This document shows positions 1 through 11,648 of a stretch of DNA of 64,000 bases, one piece after another. The translations under genes were made by a program, and so were the position numbers. The stretch covers positions 62,001-126,000 of the forward strand of contig JAWNGF010000007.1 of the NCBI GenBank assembly GCA_037039685.1, written 5' to 3'. Every line of letters begins with the position of its first letter. Position 1 is the stretch's first letter. Source of the stretch: Ceratobasidium sp. AG-K. Taxonomy: Eukaryota; Basidiomycota; Agaricomycetes; Cantharellales; Ceratobasidiaceae. Below the pieces are notes generated by a model, which did not search any database, was not told the DNA's origin, and worked only from the letters and a program-made list of their open reading frames with translations.

Positions 1-2438
1 AGGAAATGATGAATCTCACTTTGCACTCATCTGTGGCTGTTGCATATTGGGAATCAGCAATGTAGTTTGCACAGGTGTATAGAAAGTCACTGGCTTTGGC
101 ACCCCTTTTGCCCTTGAATTCCATGGGTTTGGCTGCAGCTGATATTTTGCATGATCTTCCAACAGAAATACTGGTGGCCTTTGGTTTGTGTCTGTGGGTC
201 CTGAGGGTGCACATTGCATCATTTAGCCCCTGAGCCCTTGTTGGCTCTGTCCTGGCCCTAGTGGTAACCCTAGTTGGCTTGTTCCTAAATTAAGGATGCA
301 AGTTGTTGTGGTAGTAGCAGGGGTTGGAATGTTTGTGGGTTGGTAATAACACCATTGGCTTGTATGCAGTCCTTGATGGATCTGTTTTGTTCCTGGAGTT
401 ATCCATATAGTCCATTGTTGTGATCTATGACCTCATTGAGCTTGGCAATGCAGAAGTTGCCATTGTCCCAGTTATATCGGATCCATTGCTCAATCCTTTC
501 CACCCTGTTTCCAATTAGTCCTGTTTGGTGACTGGTTTCTTTGAGGAGATGGATCATCATGTCTTCTTTTGATTCACCTTCAATTGTTGTCTCTGACCAT
601 GCTTCTCCAGTATAGCTTTCCACCATTCTGGATGGTAGTTGTGATTCAGCATTAGATGTTGTATATGGAGGCTCTGGTGGCTGGATTGGGGTATCTCCTT
701 CTGGGTTGGTTGGGGCAGGAGGAGTAGAACAACATGCATTACATAAGGATAATTCTGGTGAGGCGGGTGGTGGGTTCAGGGAGAATGTTTGTTGGAAGGA
801 CCTCTCCAACCCAGTGGATCCAGCACTTGCTCTTCCTGGGTTGTAAGTTGGGTTCTAGAATAACTGCACTTCCAGGTGTACTTCAACCTTATTCAGCTAG
901 TAGCTTTGATGAGGAGAGAAATTGCTCCCCAGGTAGAGATGTAATGGTGGGGGAACCTAGTTGACAGTGGGTTCAGTGCAAAGGTATCTGAGGTCCTGGT
1001 TCCAATAGAATATGTGAGCAGTGCTTCCTGATTAGGTGGCAATGGCTCAGTGATATCAGAGGATAGGGGATGGTGTCAACAGGCTAGTGAGTGCAAGCTG
1101 CAGATTGCCTCAACATGTAAATGATGCAGAGGAGAGATGGGGGTGTTCACAGTTCAACGGTGAAGGGTGTGCAATACTCAGAGAGACCCTGGTGATAACT
1201 CTGGTTCCCACAGCAACAAAGGCTGTATCTGCAACAAAGGCAAGAAGACTTGTTCTAGTGTCACAACCCTAGTCAGACCTGATGATGCCAAGGGTTGGTC
1301 AGTGGATAAGGATAGTGGTTGGGACCCTGACAAAGGTCAATGAGTGGCTCTTAGCCCTAAGCTAAGCAGTCACTCAAGTGGATGGGGAAATCAACAAGAG
1401 AGCAAGTGTTGTGGGTGCAAGACTTGTGTTGCTGGTATATCTACTATCTACTGTGGCTATGTACAATAGAAAGTTGCAACAAAAGGAGAGAAAGCAAGAG
1501 TCCAAGAGAAGCAAGGAAAGAACAAAGGAGACAGGTTAAGTCCATGGACACCAAGGAGAGAAGGGAACAGGCCAGGCAGGCAGGTCCCACAGTAATGGCT
1601 AACATAAGAGGCATGTATAAGGGCAAGTCAAGCACAACAAGACCAAACACAAGGCAAACAGAGGGAAACAGAAAGATTGTGACACATACTGCCTCAGGAT
1701 GAAAAGGCAGCTGGCAAACACAGGTCCAACACCTCCAAAACCTGCATTCTTGTGTCCCTTGCCTCCCTCACACTCCCCAAGCTCCCAAAACACACCTACT
1801 CTGCTGTCCATCATGCCCATTCATTTTCCCCACAACAACACCCCCTACAACAGCTGGGGAATCCTGGACCCCTATCTGCACCATATGCCAGAGGGCTTCA
1901 AGTCCAAACTGGACTCAGGCATTCCCTACCTTTGCTTTATGCTCATCCCTCCTGCCACCAAGTGTGCCTGCCTGTGCAAGGGGCCCAATTTTCTCTACCA
2001 TGTGCACTATGGCTACCTGTACTACCTCAGCAGTGACAATCCTACTTCCCTGTGCAGTGGTCCCTTCTATTGATGGCATCACTTCATTGCATGTGATTTC
2101 TGCAAGTTCATTGAGGTTATTGCTTGGTGTTGCTTCAAGAACTGCCCACTAGAGGTCAGGGTTTCCCTATCCAAGTATCTAGACCACTTGTACATTGGAA
2201 ACAACTAGGAATTGCATGTTTCCCTTGATCATCTTGTGCTGAGAGAAGACCCAGAGCCCAAACCACCCCTTCTCCAATACAGGGAGCCTGAACCGCTCCC
2301 AAATGAGGCTGTGGCTAGTTGTGGATGGTTTCCAGAGCCTCCTGTTGCTGCAGATTGGGGCAGCAATTTCCAAGTGGGTGGGCCCAGTGTCAATGGTCCA
2401 GTGACTCCACCAATGGCCCATTTTAGGGGGGGGGGCAA
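1..2438 (+). mobile_element. Decayed internal part of an LTR retroelement (element G, 3' portion)
   Basis: This stretch runs in from the left window edge and ends in a run of ten G followed by CAA (about 2426-2438), the polypurine-tract position just before an LTR that starts at 2439. The interior has almost no CpG and no convincing long ORF. The last open segment on this strand (about 2212-2450) reads through the polypurine tract. A minus-strand ORF at 399-809 has a weak gag-like helical stretch but I cannot place it in a family. I see no intact reverse transcriptase or integrase. Extreme CpG loss with abundant TpG/CpA suggests an old, methylated copy. Orientation is inferred from the polypurine tract and LTR only. 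Confidence 0.55.
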
Positions 2439-2927
2439 TGTCATGAGCCATGCTCCTGACAATGGTACATGCATTGTACTTCAGTGCTTTGTTTGTTATT
2501 CTCCCTCTTTGTTGTGCTTATCCTCTGCCATGCACTTTGTTTTGATTGCTGCTCCTTTGTTGTGACTTCCCTTGCTGACTTGTTTGCACACATGACTGAT
2601 CAGCATGTTGCCTCTGTTCTCTGATTTTCCTATGCTGCTGCACTTAGATCTCCATGTGCTACATGCACTTCTTCTTCTAATGTTCTGATCCTGCTCCATT
2701 GGGGCTTGCTGTGCTTCCCCCATGTAGATAGTGCTTCTTTGGTTTGCTTGCTATTAAAGTTGCAAGGGGAATTGTCCTGGAACCCCAAGGACAGTTTACC
2801 TTGTCATTTACCCACTCTATTTTGCCCTGAGGATGTTATCCAACATCTTTTGGAGCCTCTCACTGATTTTCAAGCCTTAGAGCCACTCCTTAGTCTCAAA
2901 CATCCCTTCCCTGAGCAGGTTGTGACA
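2439..2927 (+). repeat. 3' LTR of element G (489 bp), CpG-depleted
   Basis: It starts TGTCATGAGCC directly after the polypurine tract and ends GCAGGTTGTGACA. The TGTCA/TGACA ends are inverted, and the last 13 bases equal the end of the element D LTR at 62854-62866. The 489-bp length matches the 490-bp D LTR, so this is probably an old relative of the D family. No clear TATA box survives. No target duplication can be tested because the 5' LTR is outside the window. Confidence 0.6.
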
Positions 2928-5458
2928 CAGGAGAATCACCCTACTGTTGTTTCTTTGATTTTGGTTCTGTTATCCTGTTTTGATTGTTATTGCTGCTACA
3001 GGTTTAGTCCTCATGCACATATATTTCATTATTTGACCATATTACTAGTATGGACCAAGCAGCAGCCATGAACAACCCATTCACAGAATTCAGCCTGAGA
3101 TCTTGTGAATATGAGATCCAGGTCCAACCAGGTGCCACATGAGTTAATATCATGTATCACAGGTCCAAAATAAACCAACCCCAGCTGCTAGATAGCCACC
3201 TGCAGAGCTAGGTTGGACCTGGGTTGCCCAGCTAGATTCTAGCTAGCAAGCCCTTGCTGGGTCAAAAGCAACATACAGGCCAAAACCCATTGGCATACTG
3301 CTGTCAAACCTAATTGCTAGAGCCAGCTAGGCACAATTCTCAGATTGGGCACTGCAAGCCCAGTTGGGCTTGACCTAGGTTTGACTTAGTGAAGCAACCA
3401 ATTCAACACTAGGCATATGACAAGTGGGCAACTGATGATGACCAAACAAGTTTTAGGATCATACTAGCCATTACCATGCACACAGGACCATACCCTACCA
3501 ATCATGCTCATACTGATGGCAAAGCAGACACCTTATGGACTCCAGATCCCTACCAATCACCAGGGCTAATAAGTGCTTGTTTACTATGATGATGCCTTGC
3601 CTGGGTTTTCCCTAACTCCACCCAACCCTGCCTCCCCAAACTACAATCTGAGGGTGGACTAAGCTCAACAGTCCCTTGAACCTGGCCAACCTTGATTTCA
3701 GCTGGGTCAGGCATGCCAGTGTATTGACCAGCATTTGTTTGCCCCAAGGCAGAGAGTCCATAGCTGTTTCATGTAGATCATTCATACCTGTAAGTGTGAT
3801 GTATCACCAACTATATGCACCAGTTGAACTAAGCACTGACTATGGACTTAGTGTGTCATAGGCTTATTGTGTATATATGCACCATATATGTGCCGTACAT
3901 ATTCATACCACCTCTGCCTGCCCCTCCAAACATTCTGGCTAGCCGCTAGACAGGTCATTGCATAGCCTTAACTGTGCCCACAGTCAGGCCTAGACCTTTA
4001 CACAGTACTACAAAGCTGACTGTGCTCATAGTTGTGCAGCAATGCACAGCAACTGTGCCCACAGTCCACAGTAAGCATGGTCACTGTGCCCCCAGTGTGC
4101 AGTATTATGTATAGCCTTGTTCTCATGTATATAAGGCCAGCCTCCAAGGCCATTGTTAAGACACTCTTCTTTTGCCCTGCCTTTTACCTACCTTTTACTC
4201 TTACCACTGTATTCACATACTCTCTGGTGTCTCTAGCTCATTGCTCAATCTATTCCTTTTGCCTCACTCTTATACTTGTGCTAACAAGCAATTGTTGCAC
4301 CTAAGGAGGTCTAACCTTTAATGCCACTCACTAGTTAGTTGGGTAAGTCCCAATTCTCTACCAGGTAGCCCACTCTCATAGCAGCATGCAAGTGAGGTCT
4401 GTAGAAAGTTCTTGTATCTAGTAGAATGTGCTAGAATGTAATTGAGTCAAGTTCAGCTTCTTACCCATCCAAATCTGCTGTATATGTGCATGTAAGCCTA
4501 CCAAATGACTCAGTTGTACTTGGGATATAAAAGAAGTACTTGCATGCCCTCTGTACAGTGGTGTTTTTGTTTTGTTTTCTCTCATCTGTCTCTACTGTTT
4601 TCCATACACAATCTACATGCAATGTATATATTATTTCTACAGGTTATGAGCCCTGCCTGAATCGCTTAATATACCAAGTAATGAATAGTATCAACCTTCA
4701 GTATATATTTATGTATCATGGTCAATACAAACATGAGCAGTGCAGCTGGTGGCTTGCATTGCATACCACCCTTGGAAAGGACCAAGAACTATAATTTCTG
4801 GCATGTGCAGATGTAAGGTATCCTTATGGACCTTGAGCTATTTGCATATGTCAACCAAACAAAGTTGATTCCTGACAAAGACATTACAGTCAAGGAGACT
4901 AACCAACAGGATGACAAGGGGAAGCAACTATAGACTTAGATGTAGGTACAGCTTACCCTGTGTATCCTAAATGGCTCCAGTCTCCCCAAAAAGCATTGTC
5001 CAACATACACTTAGAAGTTGATGGTAATGTACTCATCCATATACAAGTGTGTACGACGTCCACTGGAAATGTAACTAACCAGGCAAATAGTAGAATGGAA
5101 ATGGTGGTGGACAAGCACATGTAGCCATATCTGACAATACCAAGACGGCAGACTACTTGTTCTGGACCCCCAACTGCCATGTGGAAAGATCAGCCAACAC
5201 CTCTGCTTACCCATTCAAATCTGTGGTATACACTACTGTGCAATAGTCTTGCAGCACGTGACCACCAATGGTCAACAACATGGCAGCACACAACTTTGCA
5301 AGTGTTGTGAGTTGGTACATTAAGAAAGTTCTAGATTAGCATTAGCAGAACAATAGTCAAAGAAACCATACAATTCTGAATGAGTGACATCAAGATATCT
5401 GGACAATAATACTTTTGTGTTGCAATAATGATGCTGATTATGAAATTGGCTGCCACCC
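2928..5458. other. Gene-free, CpG-poor repeat remnants
   Basis: No protein domain is recognisable on either strand. A segment at about 4090-4310 has a TATA-like TGTATATAAGG followed by a pyrimidine-rich stretch and could be part of another LTR, but its ends are unclear. The segment at 4479-4641 is repeated at 14506-14666 and is listed separately. Composition matches the neighbouring old transposon sequence. Confidence 0.5.
4479..4641 (+). repeat. Dispersed ~160-bp repeat with TATA-like motif, copy 1
   Basis: This segment and 14506-14666 are alignable by eye along their whole length. Both start TGTAT, share AAATGACTCAGT, a TATAAAA-like box and GCACTTGCATGCCCTC (one or two mismatches each), and end TTTCTACA. 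TG...CA ends and a TATA box suggest a small LTR or LTR fragment. No matching 5-bp flanking duplication is visible. Confidence 0.6.
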
Positions 5459-5501
5459 TGTTGTGACCCAAGGCCCCTCCAATGGACTTTGCCTTCTGGC
5501 T

Positions 5502-5969
5502 TGTCGTGAGCCAGCTCACTCCATCGGACTTGTCTTGTGCCGCACCCGCCTGTCCTTGTTGTCTGCCGCCCTGTTCTTACTTTGTTTGTCTTTTCCTGTG
5601 CCGCGTTGCCACCTTCTTGTGGTTATTCTGTTACATTGTGTAACGCGGCTGTGCGTTGTACAAGTCATGTCTGTTCATACAGCATGACTCACATGGACAC
5701 TCCTGACTGGCTGTTTTGTATGACTTGTGTGGCTGCGCCTTGTATGACTCGGCTGCTTTCTGAATATATATAAAGGACCAACAAGCCTGGTAACCCCAGC
5801 TTGTTTTGTCTTGTCAAACATCCCCTTTGAGTGACACTTAGAACCACCCCTACCCTCAAGAACCTACAGACACTTAAGTGTGTTGCGGTTCAAGAGGTCA
5901 CTTAGGTCTTAGTGCCATCCACTCTCCATTGCGGCTTGTCTCATAGCCACCAAGAAGAAGCTTACGACA
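5502..5969 (+). repeat. 5' LTR of element A (468 bp)
   Basis: It begins TGTCGTGAGCC and ends TTACGACA, and matches the 3' LTR at 12242-12709. U3 carries TGACTCA (5685-5691) and TGACTC (5745-5750). A TATA box and the putative transcript start follow. Confidence 0.95.
5765..5774 (+). promoter_or_regulatory. TATA box of element A
   Basis: TATATATAAA lies in the LTR. The segment at 5798-5809 that pairs with the primer site begins 33 bases downstream, close to where a TATA-driven transcript would start. Confidence 0.7.
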
Positions 5970-5971
5970 TT

Positions 5972-5983
5972 ACAAAACAAGCT
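5972..5983 (+). promoter_or_regulatory. Primer-binding site complementary to the element's own RNA 5' end
   Basis: ACAAAACAAGCT starts two bases after the LTR end (5969), the normal primer-site position, but does not begin with TGG as tRNA-primed sites do. It is the perfect 12-base reverse complement of AGCTTGTTTTGT at 5798-5809 in the LTR. Tf1 of fission yeast primes reverse transcription by folding its own mRNA 5' end onto such a site. The same pair is present in element B. Confidence 0.75.
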
Positions 5984-5991
5984 TAACAACC

Positions 5992-7953
5992 ATGTCCATT
6001 CAGGAGGATGCGGGGTTTTGCCTCACAACACCATTATCAACAAGGAGAGGACCAAGTAGGGTGTTGAGACCTACAAGTTCCCTTAACAAACATGATATTG
6101 CACAAGCTCGGGCCGGAGGACCAGCAAGGTCCCGCCCACAAAGCCAAGCTTCTATGCCTGGAACATTCAACACGGAGAATATTTCAGTCGTTCAGGAAGA
6201 ACCTACCATAGTTGCTAGGGAACCAGGAGATATTACCGATGACCCCACACTGCTCACAATTTGGATCCCAATCTCAAATGCAAGCCCAGGTCCATCATGT
6301 CCACTATGGCCTATGGGGGCCAGAAGACAGTTTTTCTCCCCCCAACCTGAAGCTCACGGGGGCGTATCCCTTGTTCCTATCAGGCCGCCACCCACACCAC
6401 ACATTCCCCTTGCTGCTCAAGTACCACAGATTGGTGGAACCATCACCAATGCCGGCCCAATCCCAATAAGTTCTCAGGCCGTGACTCCAGTTAACCCAGC
6501 GCCGCCATACATACCACAGGGGTATTCCCAGCAACCAATAGCAATGGAAAGACAAGACCCCCCTAGGGTTCCCAGCTCAAGTTCTAGCTCCAACGGAAGA
6601 ACTGTGATTAGCAACCTTGACAACCTTGACAATCTTCACCTCGGAAGACACAATGCACTACTAAGGATTATTGATGGAATGAGGATAACAATCAATAGAA
6701 GACTCAACAGATTAGAACAATCCACTCAAGTGTTGGCTAACAACCAACAAATCTTCAATGATTCCCCCAACAACTTACAAGGAACCCTGACAGATATCCT
6801 TACCGCTGCACAAAACAGTGAACACAACAGCTTCCTGGTTGGGCAAGATGTAATCTGCTTAAGAAATGAAGTCACGAACACACAAGGACTAGTAAACAAT
6901 GTACAGGAAGATCTTAACACCACAAGACAGGCACAATTAGCCTGGAACAAAGCAGTCACCCAAGGACTAGAAGGATTAAGGGGAGACGGGAGGATTGCTA
7001 TCAATGCAATCAATAACATCCGCAAACAGATGGACGGAGCATCCCTTCATGCCATATCACCCCCCCACCCTGAAGCAGAATCTACCAGACTCGATGAATT
7101 AGAACAGAGCATACGTCAGCTTTCTGAAAACCCTGACAACAGAAGGGAAGCCAGACGTCCAAAAGTAACTAGACCAGAAGCTTTCGACAGGAAGAAAGGA
7201 GAAGGAGCAGAAATGTTCATCACCCAAATGGAAAGCTACTTTGTCAGGTTGGGCGACAAGTACAGCTCGGGACAAGAACGAATTAGAGAAGCACTAGCCA
7301 ACTTCAAATCGGACAACAGATCTGCTACACATTGGGCTCAGGTCCTACTATGGTCTATGAACAATGGAGTTCCAGACCCAAACCTAGGGTCTTGGGAAAC
7401 ATTCAAATCACACTTCATGGAGCAATTTAGCGACCCTAACAAGAAGGCCAAGGCGGAGGCCGATATCCGGAAAAGCAAACAAATCAATTCAGTAGCAAAC
7501 TATGCAACAGAATTCAGATTCCACATGGTAGATGTGAATTGGGGGGAAGAAGCCCTTATCAACCAATTCAAGGAAGGACTCAAGCTGGAAATCAAAACAA
7601 AATTGGCACAATTTGAACTTTCCCTTATCAACAAAGATGGAACTGAAAGGCACCTTAATCTTAACCAATGGATCACTCTTGCAATCTCCATCGACCAGAA
7701 ATTGCAACAGATCAAGGCATCCACCAGAAAGAAAACACCCCAAGCAACCACCACTGGGCAAGCCTCTACAAAACGGCTTCCAGACAAAGTATACAAGGCA
7801 AGAATAGCATCAAACCAATGTCTGAAGTGCGGTCAAGAAGGTCACTGTTTGCTCAAATGCTCATCCAAGGAGTGGATAACAACTGAGCCCAGCATAAAAG
7901 GAAGAGAAGCTACAATCACAGAAGATTCGGGAAAAGAAGGGCTCTCCCTCTAA
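5992..7953 (+). CDS. gag: Gag polyprotein of element A (653 aa)
   Basis: Structural protein of the retrotransposon particle. The ATG lies 22 bases after the LTR in a leader with no earlier ATG. Order: a Pro/Ser-rich N-terminal region (about 1-190), a helical coiled-coil-like middle (about 205-390), a Ty3-type capsid region (about 395-560, with WAQVLLWSM and FMEQFSDPNKKAKAE), and a CCHC zinc knuckle CLKCGQEGHCLLKC near residues 613-626 for RNA binding. The frame is uninterrupted. Against element B's gag (593 aa) it has an extra block of about 72 residues before IFND. It ends in TAA, 15 bases after a GGGAAAA heptamer thought to shift ribosomes into pol. Confidence 0.93.
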   Translation: MSIQEDAGFCLTTPLSTRRGPSRVLRPTSSLNKHDIAQARAGGPARSRPQSQASMPGTFNTENISVVQEEPTIVAREPGDITDDPTLLTIWIPISNASPGPSCPLWPMGARRQFFSPQPEAHGGVSLVPIRPPPTPHIPLAAQVPQIGGTITNAGPIPISSQAVTPVNPAPPYIPQGYSQQPIAMERQDPPRVPSSSSSSNGRTVISNLDNLDNLHLGRHNALLRIIDGMRITINRRLNRLEQSTQVLANNQQIFNDSPNNLQGTLTDILTAAQNSEHNSFLVGQDVICLRNEVTNTQGLVNNVQEDLNTTRQAQLAWNKAVTQGLEGLRGDGRIAINAINNIRKQMDGASLHAISPPHPEAESTRLDELEQSIRQLSENPDNRREARRPKVTRPEAFDRKKGEGAEMFITQMESYFVRLGDKYSSGQERIREALANFKSDNRSATHWAQVLLWSMNNGVPDPNLGSWETFKSHFMEQFSDPNKKAKAEADIRKSKQINSVANYATEFRFHMVDVNWGEEALINQFKEGLKLEIKTKLAQFELSLINKDGTERHLNLNQWITLAISIDQKLQQIKASTRKKTPQATTTGQASTKRLPDKVYKARIASNQCLKCGQEGHCLLKCSSKEWITTEPSIKGREATITEDSGKEGLSL

Positions 7954-7967
7954 CTGTGTGTGGAGAG
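7929..7967 (+). promoter_or_regulatory. Candidate -1 ribosomal frameshift signal at the gag/pol junction
   Basis: GGGAAAA at 7929-7935 is in the phase needed for -1 slippage: gag codons are GGA (7930) and AAA (7933). After a 6-base spacer, CTCTCC (7942-7947) can pair with GGAGAG (7962-7967). A slip at 7935 joins an open -1 frame that runs straight into protease. The same heptamer in the same phase occurs in B (49437-49443, minus) and C (53306-53312). Function is inferred. Confidence 0.65.
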
Positions 7968-10900
7968 ACCAAAGAACTGGCAATGGAAACAATGTACTTT
8001 AGAGCAACAAACAAATCAACCATTGTTTACACAAACATCGCCGGAATCACAGAACCAGTCCCTACTCTCATTGATTCAGGAGCTTCTAAGAACTTCATGG
8101 ACATCTCTTGGGCCTGCTCCAACAACATTCCTCTCATTGAGCTTCCCTCTCCACAAAAAGTAATTGGCATCCAGGGAAAAGAACTCTCACACCAAATATG
8201 CTTCAAAGCCAAGCTTGTACTGGACATAGAAGGAAAACCCTTCAAACAAATCTTTTTCGCTATGCCTACTGGAGAAACCAAGCTCATTTTAGGACTTGAG
8301 TGGTTAGAAGAAGCAAACCCCAATATTGACTGGAAAACAAAGCACATATCATGGCGACCAGAACCCATACAGGCAAGGACAGCCTCAATAGATGACCTAC
8401 CAGAAGAATTCAAAGAATTTGCTGACGTATTTAGTGAAGAAAAGTTCAAGAGAATTCTGGATCATTGCCCATACGACTGCGCCATCAACTTCAAGGAAGG
8501 GGCTGAACTTCCAAAACCGGCCAGACCTATCCCGCTCTCACTGGCCAAATCAATTGCACTAAGGGAATACTTGGATTAGGAAATCGCCGCCGGGAAAATT
8601 CGACCTAGCAAATCCCCCATTGCATCACCTTGTTTCTGTGTCAAAAAACCTATTGATCCAAAGAATCCAGAAGCAGTGCAACAATTATGGCTTGTTCAGG
8701 ACCTCAGAGGAGTGAACGCCATTACAAGGGACAACAGGTTTCCAATGCCTTTAATGGAAGATCTTCTGGATAAAATCAAGGATGCAAAAATCTTCTCCAA
8801 AATCGATCTGCGGATGGGTTTCAACAATATCAGAATTAGGGAAGGAGACAAATGGAAGACAGCTTTCAGAACCAAAGAAGGCCTGTTTGAATACATTGTC
8901 ATGCCATTTGGACTAAAAAATGCACCTGCCATATTCCAAAGATACATGAACCACATCTTCCACGACCTTATTGACATATGTGTCATTGTATACATTGACA
9001 ACATCCTAGTCTTCTCTAAGAACAGAAGCCAACATACTATAGATCTCAGGAAGGTGCTGAAGATCTTACTGGATGAAAACCTATTTGCAAAGCTCCCGAA
9101 ATGCGAATTCTTTGTCACCAAACTTACATATACCGGACTTGGAATTAGTGATTCTGGCATCTCTATGGAGGAGGAGAAGGTCAAGGCAATAAAGGAATGG
9201 AAGGAACCAAAAACAGTCAAGCAAGTTCAGGCGTTCCTAGGATTTGCAAACTTCTACCAAAGATTTGTACCAAACTTTAGCCGTTTAGCAAAACCCTTGA
9301 CAACCCTGACAAGAAAGGATAACAAGTGGAAATGGGAAAGCAATCAACAGGAGGCCTTCAATGCCCTGAAAACAGAAATTAGCAAGGAGCCCACACTACG
9401 CCATCCTGACCCTGAGAAACCCTTTTTCCTGGAAACAGATGCTAGCGGAGTAGCAATGGGGGCAATTCTGTCTCAAAGGCAAGACAATGGCTACCTACAC
9501 CCTATAGCATTCCTGTCGAAATCCTTCAATGAGGCCCAGCTCAACTACGACGTCCATGACAAGGAACTTATGGCAATCATAGAATCATTGACACATTGGA
9601 GGTTATACCTTGAGGGAACAAAGGATCCAATCACTATCTACACTGATCACAGGAATCTACAGTTCTGGAAGGAAGCAAGAATGTTCAACCGTCGACACGC
9701 AAGATGGCATCAACTACTAGCTTCCTACAACTTTGATATCATATACCGTCCTGGAATCCTTTTGTCTAAACCGGACCTGTTGTCAAGACAATCTGACCAC
9801 AAGGATATCCCCACACCGGAACAAATCATGATATCCGCTGAAAAATTTAAAGGATTTATGGGGCAGATTGACACAGACATTATGGCAACTATCAAGGAAG
9901 CACAAGAAACTGATGAAGGACTAGCAAGAATCAAGGAAATCTGCAAATCAAGGGAAATGTTACCAAGAACCCTACAACATAGCGCAAGGGATTACAACTT
10001 CAAGGAGGGACTAATATGGTACAAAGGGAAAATTTATGTCCCAGAAGATAAGGAGGCCAGACTGTCCATCATGCAGCTACACCATGACTCAAGAATTGCA
10101 GGTCATCAGGGACAAGCCAGAACGTTGGAACTAATATCAAGAAGATACTTCTGGCCAGGGATGAAGCAGAGCATAAACAGATACGTGGAATCCTGCAAGA
10201 CCTGCCAACAAACAAGGGGAACAAAGTCAATAGTACCAATCAAACCTCTAGAAATTCCAAAAGGTCCCTGGGAAGACATAGCATTTGACTTTGTAGTAAA
10301 ATTGCCAAAGTCCAGAGGGTCAGACAGCATCATGGTAGTGGTGGACCGGTTCTCAAGAATGGCGCATTTCATACCCTGCAAGGAATTGCACACAGCAAGC
10401 AAGCTGGCAAATCTTTTTGTCACAAATGTCTGGAAACTACATGGCTTTCCAAAAAGCACGATCTCAGACCAAGGAACTACTTTCAATTCAAGACTTATGA
10501 AGGCCATTTACAAGAGAATTGGAACTAGCCCAAGTTTCAGCACTGCCTACCACCCCCAGACAGATGGAGTGACAGAGAGAATCAATCAATGGATGGAAGG
10601 CTGGCTGCAATCCTTTGTCAACTACCAACAAGACGATTGGGCGGACTTGTTACCAATTGCAGAATTCAGTTATAATCTGCAGAAGCACCGTGTAACGGGT
10701 AGTTCCCCTTTTGCAATAGTCTATGGCAGGGAACCACTGTGGAACATCTCATCAGAAGAAACGACGGTTCCTGAAGCAAACACCATTACAGAAAAATGGC
10801 ATAGCATCCATGACAAAGTGATTGCATCAATGGAAAACCAAAGGCTCCCGGAAGAAGAACCAAAAAACAAGTACCAGGAAGGAGATCTAGTATGGCTGTT

Positions 10901-11648
10901 GGGAAGAAACATCCAAACAAAAAGACCCTCAAAGAAACTGGATAATAAGAAGCATGGACCATTTGTTGTGAAGCAAAAAATAGGATCACATGCTTATGAG
11001 CTCACTTTGCCAGCAACAATGAGGGTGCACCCTGTCTTCCACATCGACTTGCTCAGCCCTTACATAGAAGACACAGAGTTCAAGCAAAACCAACCCCGAC
11101 CCCCGCCAATCATTACTGAAGAAGGGGAAGAAGAATATGAAGTAGAAAAGATTCTGGACTGGAAGGAGACAAAGGATGGTCTTTTTTACAGGGTCAGATG
11201 GAAAGGTTATGGAGACAAAGAAGACACGGAACAGAAGGCAGATGATTTTGGACATCTATCCAAGATCATCAAGGACTTTCTATGTCAACACCCCAAAGCT
11301 CCCACACCATCTAACTACATTCCAGGAAAGATAAAAGGCAGAGAAGCCGCAATGGGTAGTGACATCTGCAAAACTTGCAACTACTCCAGAACAAACTCTC
11401 AACTCTATGCTTTAAACCTTTTCTGCTCTCCACCATGCCTGCCGTTACCCGTGCCACCATTGCCAACAACCTCACCCGCGTCCTTGAAGCACCTGCCTTT
11501 GCCACAGCAAGGATCCTCAATGCTGGAGCCGCCCTCTACGTCTTCAAGAGGGCGCAACAGAGCTCCGGCAGAATGCACTTTAGGGCGTTGGATGACATAC
11601 TACACTCGGACTTGGGGGAGTTCCAGTGGGTCAGAAAAAAATGGCTGA
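7935..11648 (+). pseudogene. pol: Pol of element A: PR-RT-RNase H-IN-chromodomain, one nonsense codon
   Basis: The reading frame is -1 relative to gag and open from the slip site. Order: aspartic protease with LIDSGAS (about 8067), reverse transcriptase (about 8400-9230), RNase H with ETDASG and TDHRNL (about 9430-9800), integrase with an HHCC zinc-binding region (about 10080-10210) and catalytic D, D, E in VVVDRFS, ISDQGTTF and GVTERINQW, then a chromodomain with EEYEVEKILDW and VRWKGYG (about 11130-11290). The chromodomain lacks the Trp usual after the GYG..DT segment. A TAG at 8577-8579 interrupts the frame between protease and RT where B has Glu. The RT motif is YIDN (8991-9002), lacking the second catalytic Asp. 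The C-terminus overlaps the third ORF from 11435. Confidence 0.92.
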
